DNA of 64,000 nt from Caballeronia sp. Lep1P3 (lineage in GTDB: Bacteria > Pseudomonadota > Gammaproteobacteria > Burkholderiales > Burkholderiaceae): positions 434,001 to 498,000 of the forward strand of contig NZ_CP084267.1 in the NCBI RefSeq assembly GCF_022879595.1, read 5' to 3'. Shown one piece after another: positions 43,684 to 52,796 of this stretch. The position numbers were made by a program, and so were the translations under genes. The stretch's first letter is position 1; each line of letters opens with the position of its first letter. The notes under the pieces were generated by a model that searched no databases, was not told the origin of the DNA, and saw nothing but the letters and a program-made list of their open reading frames with translations.

Positions 43684-45258
43684 TCACACGGCCGTTAGCC
43701 GGAAGAACGAAACCGCCTGCGTCAACTGACGTCCCTGTTCATCGAGCGATTGCGAAGCTGCCGCCGCTTCCTCGACGAGCGCCGCGTTCTGCTGCGTGAC
43801 CTGATCCATCTGCGCGATCGCCTGGCTCAACTGTTCTATGCCGCGGCTCTGCTCGCCCGAGGCCGTTGCGATCTCACTCATGATGCCGCTCACCTTCGAC
43901 ACCGCGCCGAGCACATCGGCCATCGTCGAGCCGGCTTCCTGCGCGAGCGACGAACCTTCGGCCACGCGTTCGACCGATGCGCCGATTAGCTCCTTGATTT
44001 CTTTCGCCGCCGTCGACGAGCGTTGTGCGAGGCTGCGCACTTCCGATGCGACCACCGCAAAGCCGCGTCCTTCCTCGCCCGCGCGCGCCGCTTCGACGGC
44101 GGCGTTCAGCGCGAGTATGTTCGTCTGAAACGCGATGCCTTCGATGATGCCGGTGATGTCCGCGATCTTGGCGGAGCGCGCGCTGATCTCGGACATCGTT
44201 TCGACCATGCGCACCACCGCTGCATTGCCTTGCCGCGCGACAGCGGACGCATCGGCCGAGAGCGCATTGGCCTGCTGCGCGTGCTCCGCGTTCTGACGCA
44301 CCGTGCTCGTCAGTTCCTCGACGCTCGACGCCGTTTCTTCGAGCGATGCCGCCTGCTGTTCCGTGCGCGTCGACAAGTCGACGTTGCCGGTCGCGATCTG
44401 GCTCGATCCCGTCGCGATGCCGTCCGCGCACGCGCGCACGTTGGCGATGAGTTCGACGAGGTTCGTCTGCATCGTATTCATCGATGCGAGCACGCTGCCG
44501 CTGCGCGCATTGCGCACGCGCGCGACGGACGCGAGATCGCCGCTTGCCACGCGCTCGGCCACGTCGCTCAGTTCGCCCGGCTCCGCGCCTAGCGCATGCA
44601 AGAGGCTGCGCGTAATGACGATGCCCGCTGCCGCCGCCGCGATGATCGCCGCCGCGCACAGTGCGATCAGCCACGCGCGCCGCGCCGCATAACGCTCGGC
44701 CGATTCGGAGACGAGTTGCAAGCCGTTTGCGTCGGTCATGTCGGCGAAGTCTTGCGTCGCCTTGACGAGCGCGGCGAGCAGGGGCCGGCATTCGTCGTTC
44801 ATCTTCACGATGGCCGCTTCGTGCTGACCCTTGAGCGCGAGATCGACGATGCCGAGCGCGACCGGGCCGTACAGCGCCTCCACGCGATCGATTTCCGCTA
44901 CCTTCGCGCGCGCCTCGGCGGTGACGTCCGGCGCGGCCGCAGTCATCTCGTTGAGTCTCGCGAGGTCGCGTTTCACGTCTTCGTGTGCCTGAACGACGGC
45001 TGCATTTTCCAGGTCGAGGTCCGACTGCTTCGTGACGAGCACGAGATTGCGCGCGGCAATCGCACGCCGATCGACCGCCGTGCGAACCCGTTGGGCAAGC
45101 GTCGCCCGCGCGTTGATCTGCGAGACGAAGGTGACGAAGCGCGCGTTGGCGTCAGCGAGCGATTCGATGGATAGCGCGGCTACCAGCAGCACCGCGCCGG
45201 TGAGCAATCCGAAGCCGATGGCGAGCTTCGTCCTGACAGACATCCGTTTGCTTTTCAT
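43684..45258 (-). CDS. Methyl-accepting chemotaxis protein
   Basis: A 524-residue chemoreceptor. TM1 is at about residues 12-32, a four-helix-bundle ligand domain spans 33-190 in the periplasm, TM2 lies near 193-215, then HAMP, then the coiled-coil signalling domain with the hairpin tip around [22 protein letters not shown] (tip centre near residue 375). There is no C-terminal NWETF-like CheR tether. The ribosome site AAGGAAG is present before the ATG. A sigma-28-like promoter lies about 110 bases upstream, which ties expression to flagellar genes. The attractant cannot be inferred; nearby sugar and furan genes are only suggestive. Confidence 0.93.
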   Translation of the reverse strand: MKSKRMSVRTKLAIGFGLLTGAVLLVAALSIESLADANARFVTFVSQINARATLAQRVRTAVDRRAIAARNLVLVTKQSDLDLENAAVVQAHEDVKRDLARLNEMTAAAPDVTAEARAKVAEIDRVEALYGPVALGIVDLALKGQHEAAIVKMNDECRPLLAALVKATQDFADMTDANGLQLVSESAERYAARRAWLIALCAAAIIAAAAAGIVITRSLLHALGAEPGELSDVAERVASGDLASVARVRNARSGSVLASMNTMQTNLVELIANVRACADGIATGSSQIATGNVDLSTRTEQQAASLEETASSVEELTSTVRQNAEHAQQANALSADASAVARQGNAAVVRMVETMSEISARSAKIADITGIIEGIAFQTNILALNAAVEAARAGEEGRGFAVVASEVRSLAQRSSTAAKEIKELIGASVERVAEGSSLAQEAGSTMADVLGAVSKVSGIMSEIATASGEQSRGIEQLSQAIAQMDQVTQQNAALVEEAAAASQSLDEQGRQLTQAVSFFRLTAV

Positions 45259-45614
45259 TGTTCTTCTTCCTTGTCGTTCGGAGTTGGGTTGTCGACGCCG
45301 GCACGCACCCGATAGACGCCGATGGCACGTCTACGGCACGTAGTCGGATGGCTGAAGATGAACGAAACATCGACGTGAAAAGCAAACGTTTTAGTCGTGA
45401 ATTTAATTTGAGTTTGGCGCTTGTATCGGAAAGAAAGGGCGTTCGGACCAGGTGTAACGGAAGAAATAAGAAAGTAATTCGTGATCCTAATGGCGCGTGG
45501 AATGCCCTTGCAATCGGGCCGCATCGGCACGCGATGCGGCCGCCCGAGCGCGCGCCGCCATCGCGGGCAGCGCTCGTTCTTCTGCGCTCCAGGGCCGATT
45601 CTTCCTTTCTCCAG
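45259..45614. other. 356-base gap: chemoreceptor leader and remnant upstream region
   Basis: The left part holds the leader and promoter of the chemoreceptor gene. Around 45375-45480 the base composition is clearly AT-richer than the genes beside it. I see no convincing gene. Confidence 0.5.
45367..45393 (-). promoter_or_regulatory. Sigma-28 (FliA)-like promoter of the chemoreceptor gene
   Basis: On the reverse strand TAAA is followed after exactly 15 bases by GTCGATGT, matching the flagellar-class consensus TAAA-N15-GCCGATAA at five of eight positions in the second element. It lies about 110 bases upstream of the chemoreceptor start codon. Confidence 0.5.
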
Positions 45615-46172
45615 ATGCCATCACGAATCAATTCTCTGCGCTCCCAGTGCGTTCTCTTCGACGTGGACGGGACGCTGCTGGACTCCCGCGCGCGGATGCA
45701 TCTCGCTCAAGGCGAATGCGCCACGCGTTATCGGCTCGGCCCGTCGCACGTCATACGCGAAGCGCAGGGACACCGCACCATCGACACCTTGCGTCAGCTT
45801 GCGCCCGCAGGCGCGGACGCCGAAGCGGATGCGCAGTTGGTCATGCGTCGCGAACACGAGGACGCCGAGGGCATCGTGGAAGCGCCTGACGCCGCGCGCC
45901 TGTTGCGCGATCTGCCGGGCGATCGCTGGGCGGTCGTAACGTCCGAGCCGCGCCGCGCAACCTGCTAGTGACGCTCGGCGCGCGCGGGAGACACCTTTAC
46001 GGACGCATTCGCGGGGGCGCGCGTTGCCGGCGCGGAACACGCCACGGCTGTTTCGTCCGCGCAGTCGGCTGCCGCCATGTGCGTAACGCGTGCGGGCGCT
46101 GCACCCTCCATTTCGTTTCTTCACGAGCCTGACATGGCGCTGCCTTCGAATAGCTCGGTATCGACGCGCTAA
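45615..46172 (+). pseudogene. Decayed HAD-family phosphatase
   Basis: The first 118 codons encode the front of a phosphoglycolate/glycerol-phosphatase type HAD hydrolase: motif I FDVDGTLLDSR near residues 14-24, a cap region, and motif II VVTSEP near 108-113. A stop at 45966-45968 cuts it off before motifs III and IV. Beyond it, another frame reads on from about 45993 to 46172, without a recognisable start and ending at a TAA, in a stretch as long as the missing C-terminus would be. A frameshift near 45950 plus further decay is the simplest reading. Expression of the truncated protein cannot be excluded, but it would lack the Lys and Asp needed for catalysis. Confidence 0.5.
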
Positions 46173-46670
46173 CATCCGAAGAAATGTTGAAGAGACCTAA
46201 ATTTGAATAAACCGCGAAGCGGCTCGTTTACTCAGTGTCTCATTCGTTCTATCAAAGACGATCTGCCGTTCTAAAGCCGAACTTGGCTTGCGAACAACCT
46301 ACATCGATCCCTAAAGCCGATTGTTTCTTGCGGATTTGCATCGACGAATGGCACTCCTCTCGACTGCGGATGCGTCACACTGCATCATAATGGCAGCACT
46401 CGTCGGGAAAGCCATAGCATCATGACAACGCACGGTTTGCAATAAGCAACGCATCCGTTCCGTCTGATTAATGCGGGTCGAAACTGCCGAATCAGGGCGT
46501 TTCCTCAAAGTGGTGCACGCGCGTAAAGACGATCGTGCGTGCGGTTTCGGCAGCTGGAATAACGAAAGGCAAAGGAAGACTAAGGAACGAACGAATAGAT
46601 TCGACGTTGGCGCGCTTTTGAGAACCAAGACGGAAATCACTGCACCGACCACATTACTGAAAGGTAGCCG
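46173..46670. other. About 500-base AT-richer gap without a supported gene
   Basis: Composition is distinctly less GC-rich than in the rest of the window. TAAAGCCGA occurs twice, 39 bases apart (near 46274 and 46313). A reverse-strand open frame crosses the region but has no domain-like features. It ends at the glycosyltransferase start and may hold its promoter. Confidence 0.5.
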
Positions 46671-47948
46671 ATGCGAATCGCATTCATTGTCGACAAATTG
46701 CCCGTAGCCTCGGAGACATTCGTCTTGCGTCAGATGCAAGGGTTCTCCGAGCGTGGGCATCAAGTCTTTGCTCTTGCAGCCAACTACGACTATTCCGCGG
46801 CTGATCCTTTGCGAGGGCGCGTCGAGTTGCGGATCTTCCGGCAAGACGTCGGACTTGTGCGGACCCTAATGAGGCTCGTGAGACTCGGCGCCCTTGCCGC
46901 AGTGGACGATCAGGGGCGCAAGCGCCTGTTCGTTGCGCTGCGTGCGGCAGTGCGCGGCTGTCGCTCCGCACTGCTAGACATCGCGTCGGGTTCCGAAACG
47001 TCGGGTGTCGATTTCGACGTCGTCATCGCTCATTTCGGGCCGATCGGCGTGCGCGCGATGTATCTGCAGGAAGCGGGCCTGCTGACCGGACCGATAGCCA
47101 CCGTATTTCATGGCGCGGACATGAGCGAACAGGCGATCGTCGATCATTGGTTGCCGCATTATCGACGGCTTTTTCAGGTGAGCCCGCTTCTGCTGCCGAT
47201 CAGCGATCTCTGGAGAGAGCGGCTGATTCAATGGGGAGCGCCTGCTTCGCGAACGAAGGTTCACCATATCGGAGTCGATCTCGACCAGTTGACGGCCAAG
47301 TCGTGCAATCTCCCGGTGCACCGGCCGCTCAAGGTGCTCAGCGTCGCGCGATTCACCGAGAAGAAGGGACTCGCCTATGCCATCGCTGCCGTGCGCGACT
47401 GCGAGCACCCTATCGAATTCAATATCATCGGCTACGGACCGCTCGAAAGCGACTTGCGGCAAATCGCTTCTTCGAGCACCAACAAGATCAACTTTCTCGG
47501 CAAGCGCACGCACGAGCAAGTTTTCGACGAACTTCAGAATGCGGACGTTTTCTTGCTGCCCTCGGTCGTTGCGACGAATGGCGACATGGAAGGCATTCCG
47601 GTGTCGATCATGGAGGCGATGGCGCTCGGCGTCGTCGTCGTCGCGACGCGGCATAGCGGCATTCCGGAACTCGTGACGGACGGCGTGACGGGCATTCTGG
47701 TCGAAGAACGGTCGTCGGGCGACATTGTCGAGGCGCTTTGCGCGATCGTCGAAAACAGGGCGGATATCGAAGCGATGCGAGTCAATGCGCGCCGCAAGGT
47801 CGAGGCCGATTTCAACAGCCAGAAGCTCGACGAAGACCTGGAACAACTTCTTGTCGGAATGCTTGGCTGCGGCGCTTCGCCTGGCGCGGAAAGCCGCGAC
47901 TTCTATAGCCAGAAAGCTGCGGCTAGCTCGGATCGTCCGCTCACTTAG
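46671..47948 (+). CDS. Glycosyltransferase family 4 protein
   Basis: A 425-residue GT-B fold transferase. The N-terminal acceptor half begins MRIAFIVDKLPVASETFVLRQ, as in WcaL/colanic-acid type enzymes. The C-terminal donor half has LSVARFTEKKGL near residues 223-234 and the nucleotide-sugar EX7E motif region MEGIPVSIMEAMA near 307-319. It would add a sugar to a polysaccharide or lipid carrier at the cytoplasmic face. No other polysaccharide genes are near, and the upstream gap is AT-rich, so it looks like an orphan or acquired gene. The last 25 residues are low-complexity. Confidence 0.88.
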   Translation: MRIAFIVDKLPVASETFVLRQMQGFSERGHQVFALAANYDYSAADPLRGRVELRIFRQDVGLVRTLMRLVRLGALAAVDDQGRKRLFVALRAAVRGCRSALLDIASGSETSGVDFDVVIAHFGPIGVRAMYLQEAGLLTGPIATVFHGADMSEQAIVDHWLPHYRRLFQVSPLLLPISDLWRERLIQWGAPASRTKVHHIGVDLDQLTAKSCNLPVHRPLKVLSVARFTEKKGLAYAIAAVRDCEHPIEFNIIGYGPLESDLRQIASSSTNKINFLGKRTHEQVFDELQNADVFLLPSVVATNGDMEGIPVSIMEAMALGVVVVATRHSGIPELVTDGVTGILVEERSSGDIVEALCAIVENRADIEAMRVNARRKVEADFNSQKLDEDLEQLLVGMLGCGASPGAESRDFYSQKAAASSDRPLT

Positions 47949-48077
47949 CCGAGTTTTTCAGCTTTTGTTTCATCAGCCTCAAGCGTTTCCGCGCTCCACG
48001 CCTCAAAGCTATGCTCTATCCTGTGATTGACATTCGCTGCGCGCGAGTGTCATTCGCGTTCGATAGCGGAGGGAGCG

Positions 48078-49505
48078 ATGGCCTACGTTCGAACTGCCAC
48101 GAGCGAAACGCCGCGCACGGTTGCCGATCTTCCGTGCCCGCCCGCGCTGCCGCTCTGCGGCAATCTGCTGCGGCTACAACCAGCGAGCCTCCATCTGACA
48201 CTCGAGGCGTGGGCGAGACGCTTCGGCTCGCCTTATCGGGTGCAGTTAGGCCCGATTCCCATCACGGTGTGGACGCAGGCAGACTTGATGCAGACCGTGA
48301 TGCGCGAGCGCCCGCACGCGTATCGGCGCATCGCGCCAATGGAAGCCGTCTTGAAGGAGCTTGGCGGTAACGGCGTTTTCTCGGCGGAGGGCGCGGCATG
48401 GGAGCCGCAGCGTCGGCTTGTCATGCATGCGTTGTCCTCGTCGAACATCAGGTCGTTCTTTCCGACGCTCGCGGCTATCACCGAGCGCTTTCTGGTGCGA
48501 CTCAGCGAGGCGGCGAAGCGTCACAAGACGCTTGAAATGACCGACGAACTGAAACGGTACACGGTCGATGTGACGAGCACGCTCGCGTTCGGTGAAGACC
48601 CGCATACGCTTGATCGCGAGCGGGGCATCATTCAGGAACAGCTTGCGCTCATTCCTCCCGCACTCATGAGGCGAGTCTCTGCCTTGATTCCGTACTGGCG
48701 CTATGTCAGTCTTCCTCGCGACAGACGGCTCATGCGCGCAATGAAAGAAGTGCATCGCTATATCGACAGCATGATCGAGCGCGCGCGCAACCGAATGTCC
48801 GAATGCCCGGACTCGGCTCCCGGCAATTTGCTGGAGGCGATGCTGTTCGCGCGCAATGCGCCGGACTCCAAGATCACCGATGAGCAGGTCGCGGCGAACG
48901 TCCTGACGCTGCTGGTCGCGGGCGAGGATACGACGGCGAACGCTATCGCGTGGGCGCTCATGTATATCGCAGCCGACGCGGGTTTGCAGTCTCGTTTGTT
49001 CGAGGAGTCTCTAAAGACGCTTGGCGATCGAAGCGTATGCCCGGACTTCGATGCGCTAAAGAAACTCGAATTGTGCGAAGCGGTATGCAGTGAGGCGCTT
49101 CGCTTGCGCCCAGTCGCCGCGATACAGACGTTCGAGCCGCTAACGGAAGTGAGCGTCGGCGGCGTGGTTCTGCCGCCAGGCACACGCATGTTCTACTTGA
49201 CGCGTCCTGGCATGCTGGATCCGAATAATTTCGTTCGCCCTGAAGCGTTCATTCCCGACAGATGGCTGCATGCGCGGCAAGCAGACAACGGCCCGCATGA
49301 GCAGAAAGCGTATCTTTCGTTTGGCGCGGGGCCGCGAGTCTGTCCGGGGCGTTATCTCGCCGCGGTGGAAATGCGCCTGGTCATATCGATGATGACAAGG
49401 CGGTTCAAGTTAAGGCTTGCAGTCGATTCCGAGTCGATAAAAGAAGTGTCGGCCTTTACGATGGTGCCTAGCCGCATGCCCATCACACTCGAGGCGCGCG
49501 CGTGA
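48078..49505 (+). CDS. Cytochrome P450
   Basis: A 475-residue P450. The oxygen-activation helix I reads AGEDTTAN near residues 291-298, the ExxR pair lies in EALRLRP, and the heme loop is FGAGPRVCPGR with ligand Cys422. AGGGAG lies immediately upstream of the ATG at 48078, which I prefer over an earlier in-frame codon. The sequence style (lipid-type PERF region PDRWL and long N-terminal PCPPALPLCGN) resembles fatty-acid or terpene P450s with a proline-rich hinge but no membrane anchor. No ferredoxin or reductase gene lies near, so redox partners must be elsewhere. Substrate unknown. Confidence 0.93.
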   Translation: MAYVRTATSETPRTVADLPCPPALPLCGNLLRLQPASLHLTLEAWARRFGSPYRVQLGPIPITVWTQADLMQTVMRERPHAYRRIAPMEAVLKELGGNGVFSAEGAAWEPQRRLVMHALSSSNIRSFFPTLAAITERFLVRLSEAAKRHKTLEMTDELKRYTVDVTSTLAFGEDPHTLDRERGIIQEQLALIPPALMRRVSALIPYWRYVSLPRDRRLMRAMKEVHRYIDSMIERARNRMSECPDSAPGNLLEAMLFARNAPDSKITDEQVAANVLTLLVAGEDTTANAIAWALMYIAADAGLQSRLFEESLKTLGDRSVCPDFDALKKLELCEAVCSEALRLRPVAAIQTFEPLTEVSVGGVVLPPGTRMFYLTRPGMLDPNNFVRPEAFIPDRWLHARQADNGPHEQKAYLSFGAGPRVCPGRYLAAVEMRLVISMMTRRFKLRLAVDSESIKEVSAFTMVPSRMPITLEARA

Positions 49506-49580
49506 TGTCCGTGATCTGCGCCAAGCAGATCGCGCAGGAAACCAGTATCGTGTCGTCTACCTCGACTCCTGCATCGGCTC

Positions 49581-50441
49581 ATGAACGCTTACCGCTTTGA
49601 CCCAGCACGCGCAATCGCAATTGCCGCTACTGTGCTGACGCTTGCAATAACGGGCTGCGCATCGCCGTCGCATGAACGCGATTTGCAAAGCAATAGCGCT
49701 GCGTCACTGGATGCCGCCATCAACGGGCCGCAGCGCGCAAGTCGGGCGCGTGCGCGCGATGTCTATCGGCATCCAAGAGAAACCTTGCAGTTCTTCGAAT
49801 TGAATCCGGCACAGGCAGTGCTGAAAATCGCACCGGGAGGCGGTTGGTACGCGGACATCCTTGCGCCTTATCTGCGCGATTCAGGGCAGTTGTACGAGGC
49901 GCAATACATCAGCACGTCACCCGATCTAGCCAGAGAGGACAACGCGACCGACTCGGAGTATCGGCAAAAGCTCGCTAACGCTCCGGCCGTTTATGGCAAG
50001 GTCGTGGTCGGCACATTGCATCGGGGCGAATTTCAGGGCTTCGACGCGAACGGGAAATTCGATCGCGTATTGACGTTCAGAAACATTCATAACTGGGTCA
50101 AGGACGGGCAACTGGATGCGAACATGCACGCCTTCTTCGGTGCGCTGAAGCACGGCGGCGAACTCGGGGTCGAAGAGCATCGGGCACGGCCGGGAACGAG
50201 CTTGCAGCGAATGATCGATTCGGGCTATGTCACGGAAGCGTTCGTCATCGAGCACGCACGAGCGGCCGGATTCGTGTTGAGCGCGAGCAGTGAGATCAAT
50301 GCCAATTCGAAAGACACGAAGGATTATCCGAACGGCGTATGGTCGCTGCCGCCGACATACAAAGGCGGGGACATCGACCGGGCACGCTTCGCCGCAATCG
50401 GAGAATCGGATCGCATGACGCTCAGGTTCGTCAAGCCTTAG
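49581..50441 (+). CDS. Exported methyltransferase-fold lipoprotein (COG4798-like)
   Basis: A 286-residue protein with an N-terminal lipoprotein signal (lipobox ITGC, Cys26) and a class I SAM-methyltransferase fold of the COG4798 predicted-methyltransferase group. The glycine motif reads APGGGWYADILAPYL near residues 83-97, and FRNIHNW, EEHRA and a C-terminal RFVKP match the group. The acidic residue normally two before the glycine loop (VLEVxPGGG style) is Lys here. The group is commonly exported although SAM is cytoplasmic, so true methyl transfer is doubtful. It lies 75 bases after the P450 gene on the same strand. Confidence 0.8.
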   Translation: MNAYRFDPARAIAIAATVLTLAITGCASPSHERDLQSNSAASLDAAINGPQRASRARARDVYRHPRETLQFFELNPAQAVLKIAPGGGWYADILAPYLRDSGQLYEAQYISTSPDLAREDNATDSEYRQKLANAPAVYGKVVVGTLHRGEFQGFDANGKFDRVLTFRNIHNWVKDGQLDANMHAFFGALKHGGELGVEEHRARPGTSLQRMIDSGYVTEAFVIEHARAAGFVLSASSEINANSKDTKDYPNGVWSLPPTYKGGDIDRARFAAIGESDRMTLRFVKP

Positions 50442-50461
50442 ACACTGAGTGCAGGCTTTTC

Positions 50462-50484
50462 GACGGCGTATGCCGTCTCTTTGT
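50462..50484 (+). terminator. Hairpin with T-rich tail after the methyltransferase-like gene
   Basis: GACGGC and GCCGTC pair around GTAT and are followed by TCTTTGT, 20 bases after the stop codon. This fits a modest rho-independent terminator. Confidence 0.55.
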
Positions 50485-50494
50485 CGAACCGCGC

Positions 50495-50531
50495 CGGTTA
50501 GCACGGCGCGATTCTAGGCGCGTGCTAACCG
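50495..50531. terminator. Long stem-loop between convergent genes
   Basis: CGGTTAGCACG pairs fully with CGTGCTAACCG, with a further CGC/GCG pairing after a bulged G. It lies just before the end of the opposing SDR gene and may serve that gene as terminator. Confidence 0.5.
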
Positions 50532-50552
50532 AATAATCGTGACGGCGCGGAA

Positions 50553-51407
50553 TCACGCCTCGTTTTCAGGGAAATCCGCTCCCACTGTCGTCTTCTCCCA
50601 TGCGTCGAAATCACCTTTGAGGGAATCGAGTTTCTTGCGCGCAAGCTCCAGCGCGGCTTTGCCTAGCAGCAGACGCAACGGCGGGGTTTCGGCAGTCGCT
50701 GCTTCGATGATGGCGTGCGCGGCCCGCACTGGGTCGCCGATCTGATTGCCGCTGCGCGCAGCGGTTTGCTTGCGCCGCTCGCCGGCCGTTGCCGCATAGT
50801 CGGCGATCTCGGTCGCCGATTGTTTGATCGATGGCCCCGCCCAGTTGGTTCGAAACGGCCCCGGCTCGACGAGCAGTACGTCGATGCCGAGCGGCTTGAC
50901 CTCGGCGGCGAGCGATTCCGATATGCCTTCCACCGCGTATTTCGTGCCGTGATAGTAGCCGGTAGCGGCAAAGCTGGTCAGCCCGCCAATCGACGAGACA
51001 TTAATGACGATGCCGCTTTTCTGCGCACGCATGATCGGCAGAACGGCCTTGGTCATATCGACGAGGCCGAATACGTTCGTCTCGAACATGTCGCGCACGG
51101 CATCGTCCTCGCCTTCCTCGATTGCGGCGAGGTAGCCGTAGCCCGCGTTATTGACGAGCGCGTCGATGCGGCCGAAACGCTGCGTCGTGCGTTCCACGGC
51201 TTCCGCAATCTGAGCGGGATTCTGTACATCGAGCGGCAATACGATTGCGCGCTCTTCATGTCCCTTAATGATGTCCTCCACCTTCGACGCATCGCGGGCT
51301 GTCACGACCGCGCGCCAGCCGCGCTCGAGTACCGCTTTTGCCAACTCACGGCCGAAGCCGGTCGAACAGCCGGTGATCAGCCAGACGGAATTGTCCCGGT
51401 TCATCAT
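50553..51407 (-). CDS. SDR-family oxidoreductase
   Basis: A 284-residue classical short-chain dehydrogenase of the group named for retinol or 17-beta-hydroxysteroid dehydrogenase likeness: TGCSTGFG near residues 12-19, NNAGYG near 87-92, the Ser in NVSSIGG, and Tyr/Lys in YHGTK. The C-terminal 60 residues extend beyond the core, as usual in this group. A second Met follows the first, so the start may be one codon later. It is monocistronic and divergent from the H-NS gene across 353 bases. Substrate unknown; such SDRs are frequent, often stress-related, in soil Burkholderiales. Confidence 0.88.
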   Translation of the reverse strand: MMNRDNSVWLITGCSTGFGRELAKAVLERGWRAVVTARDASKVEDIIKGHEERAIVLPLDVQNPAQIAEAVERTTQRFGRIDALVNNAGYGYLAAIEEGEDDAVRDMFETNVFGLVDMTKAVLPIMRAQKSGIVINVSSIGGLTSFAATGYYHGTKYAVEGISESLAAEVKPLGIDVLLVEPGPFRTNWAGPSIKQSATEIADYAATAGERRKQTAARSGNQIGDPVRAAHAIIEAATAETPPLRLLLGKAALELARKKLDSLKGDFDAWEKTTVGADFPENEA

Positions 51408-51760
51408 GTTAAGACTCCTTTAACGTTGAAAATTTCTGTCAAATCTGCCGGCAGTCGACGGCATAGGACAAAGGACGGAATAGCGCGTCATGACGGTTGC
51501 TCGGCGGCAATGTAATTTCTTAACGGCTAGAGAAAAACTCAGTCCGTTTGGCCGATTGCGCACAACAGCGTGACGTGAAAGCATTGTCCGGCATACTCTG
51601 TCGCAGAGATCGTGCCGGGGCATCTGTCGAATATCGCGGCAAGCGGGCGTATTTGCATCGTCAAATGGGCGCTAATTCACTTTGCACGACGCGAGAGATT
51701 CGCGCAGCTTGCTAAGCCTGTGGCATAGTCCCGACATCTTCATTAAACGGGAGACCCGTA
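51408..51760. other. 353-base divergent gap between the SDR and H-NS genes
   Basis: AT-richer patches occur at 51418-51440 and 51510-51540. No gene is supported. It must contain the promoters of both neighbours, but I cannot place them with confidence. Confidence 0.4.
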
Positions 51761-52360
51761 ATGGCAACAATCGATACTCTGAACGCAAAGATCGCGAAGC
51801 TGCAAGCCCAAGCCGAAGCGCTGAAGAAGAAACAATCTGTCGCTGTTATCGCGCAGATACATCAGTTAATGGATGACCACGGCTTGAGCATCGGCGACCT
51901 GGCGGGTGGCAATGAAACCGGAAGACGAAAAAGCAAAGCGGACTTTTCGGCTGGTTCCGGCAAAGCGCACAAATCGGCGGCGAAGTATCGCGATCCGAAA
52001 ACCGGAGCCGAATGGAGCGGTCATGGCCGCGCGCCTGGCTGGATTGCGAGCGCCAAGAATCGCGATCGCTTTCTCATCGACAAGAATGCGAAGAGCGCTG
52101 CGGTTACCAGGAAGACAGGTAAAGCTGTCGGCAATTACGTGAGAGGCCCGCAGCCGGCCAAATATCGTGATCCCGACTCTGGCGCGACATGGAGCGGCCG
52201 GGGCAAGGCACCGGGGTGGCTCGCGAGTGCGAAAGATAGAACGGCATTTCTGATCGACGGCTTCGACGCGTCGTCCGAAGGAAAGCAGCCCGGCGCCAAG
52301 CAGGCGAAGGCGAAGAAGACGGTGGCCAGGAAACGTTCGACGAGCGAAGCGAGCGCGTAA
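51761..52360 (+). CDS. H-NS-family DNA-binding protein with two DNA-binding domains
   Basis: A 199-residue nucleoid protein. Residues 1-50 form a short coiled-coil oligomerisation segment. Two copies of the H-NS C-terminal domain follow, at 74-106 and 133-165, each beginning KYRDP, containing TWSG or EWSG and the AT-hook-like GRAPGW / GKAPGW, and ending FLI. The tail (175-199) is basic, rich in Lys and Ala. H-NS proteins bind AT-rich, often foreign, DNA and silence it. Doubling of the DNA-binding domain gives bivalent binding within one chain. It lies within the accessory, AT-richer part of the window. The ribosome site GGGAGA precedes the ATG. Confidence 0.92.
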   Translation: MATIDTLNAKIAKLQAQAEALKKKQSVAVIAQIHQLMDDHGLSIGDLAGGNETGRRKSKADFSAGSGKAHKSAAKYRDPKTGAEWSGHGRAPGWIASAKNRDRFLIDKNAKSAAVTRKTGKAVGNYVRGPQPAKYRDPDSGATWSGRGKAPGWLASAKDRTAFLIDGFDASSEGKQPGAKQAKAKKTVARKRSTSEASA

Positions 52361-52796
52361 GAATCGCGACAAGGAAGCGCGCTCGCGGACGAAGCATCGT
52401 GCTAGATCTCGAGCCTTCCTTTGCACAGGTGCAGTCCGCAGGCGGGACGCTGTAATGACGCATTCACGGCGGCCCGCTGCAGTCAGAAAATGGCACTGAG
52501 TCGGCAATAATGCGAGCGAGCTCGCGTCTGCGGACTTCCATCAGAGAGATCAGTGCGGAAAGCGGTGTCGCGCGGTTCAAGGGTATTTGCGTGGGAGCTC
52601 GACTCGAGCATCGCCCCGACGCTTGGAACCGACTTATTCGTCTGCCAAGACAATCCATTCCTTAAGAAAGCAATGCGTGGAAGGATTCAATGCTCATGCA
52701 CGCCTTCACGCACGCGTATTTTCTGCGTTTTTAGCGCTGCACTACCACCCTAGCGTATGATGGCCGCCATTGAATATCCCCCAAGGAGACCATCGC
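52361..52796. other. 436-base gap without a supported gene
   Basis: Only short frames without domain features occur here. The last 60 bases precede the MEDS gene and should hold its promoter; AAGGAG is at its 3' end. Confidence 0.4.

Noticed and set aside
46311..46844. 177-residue reverse-strand frame upstream of the glycosyltransferase
   Set aside because: No domain, no ribosome site and it overlaps the start of a real gene; an AT-richer gap permits long frames by chance.
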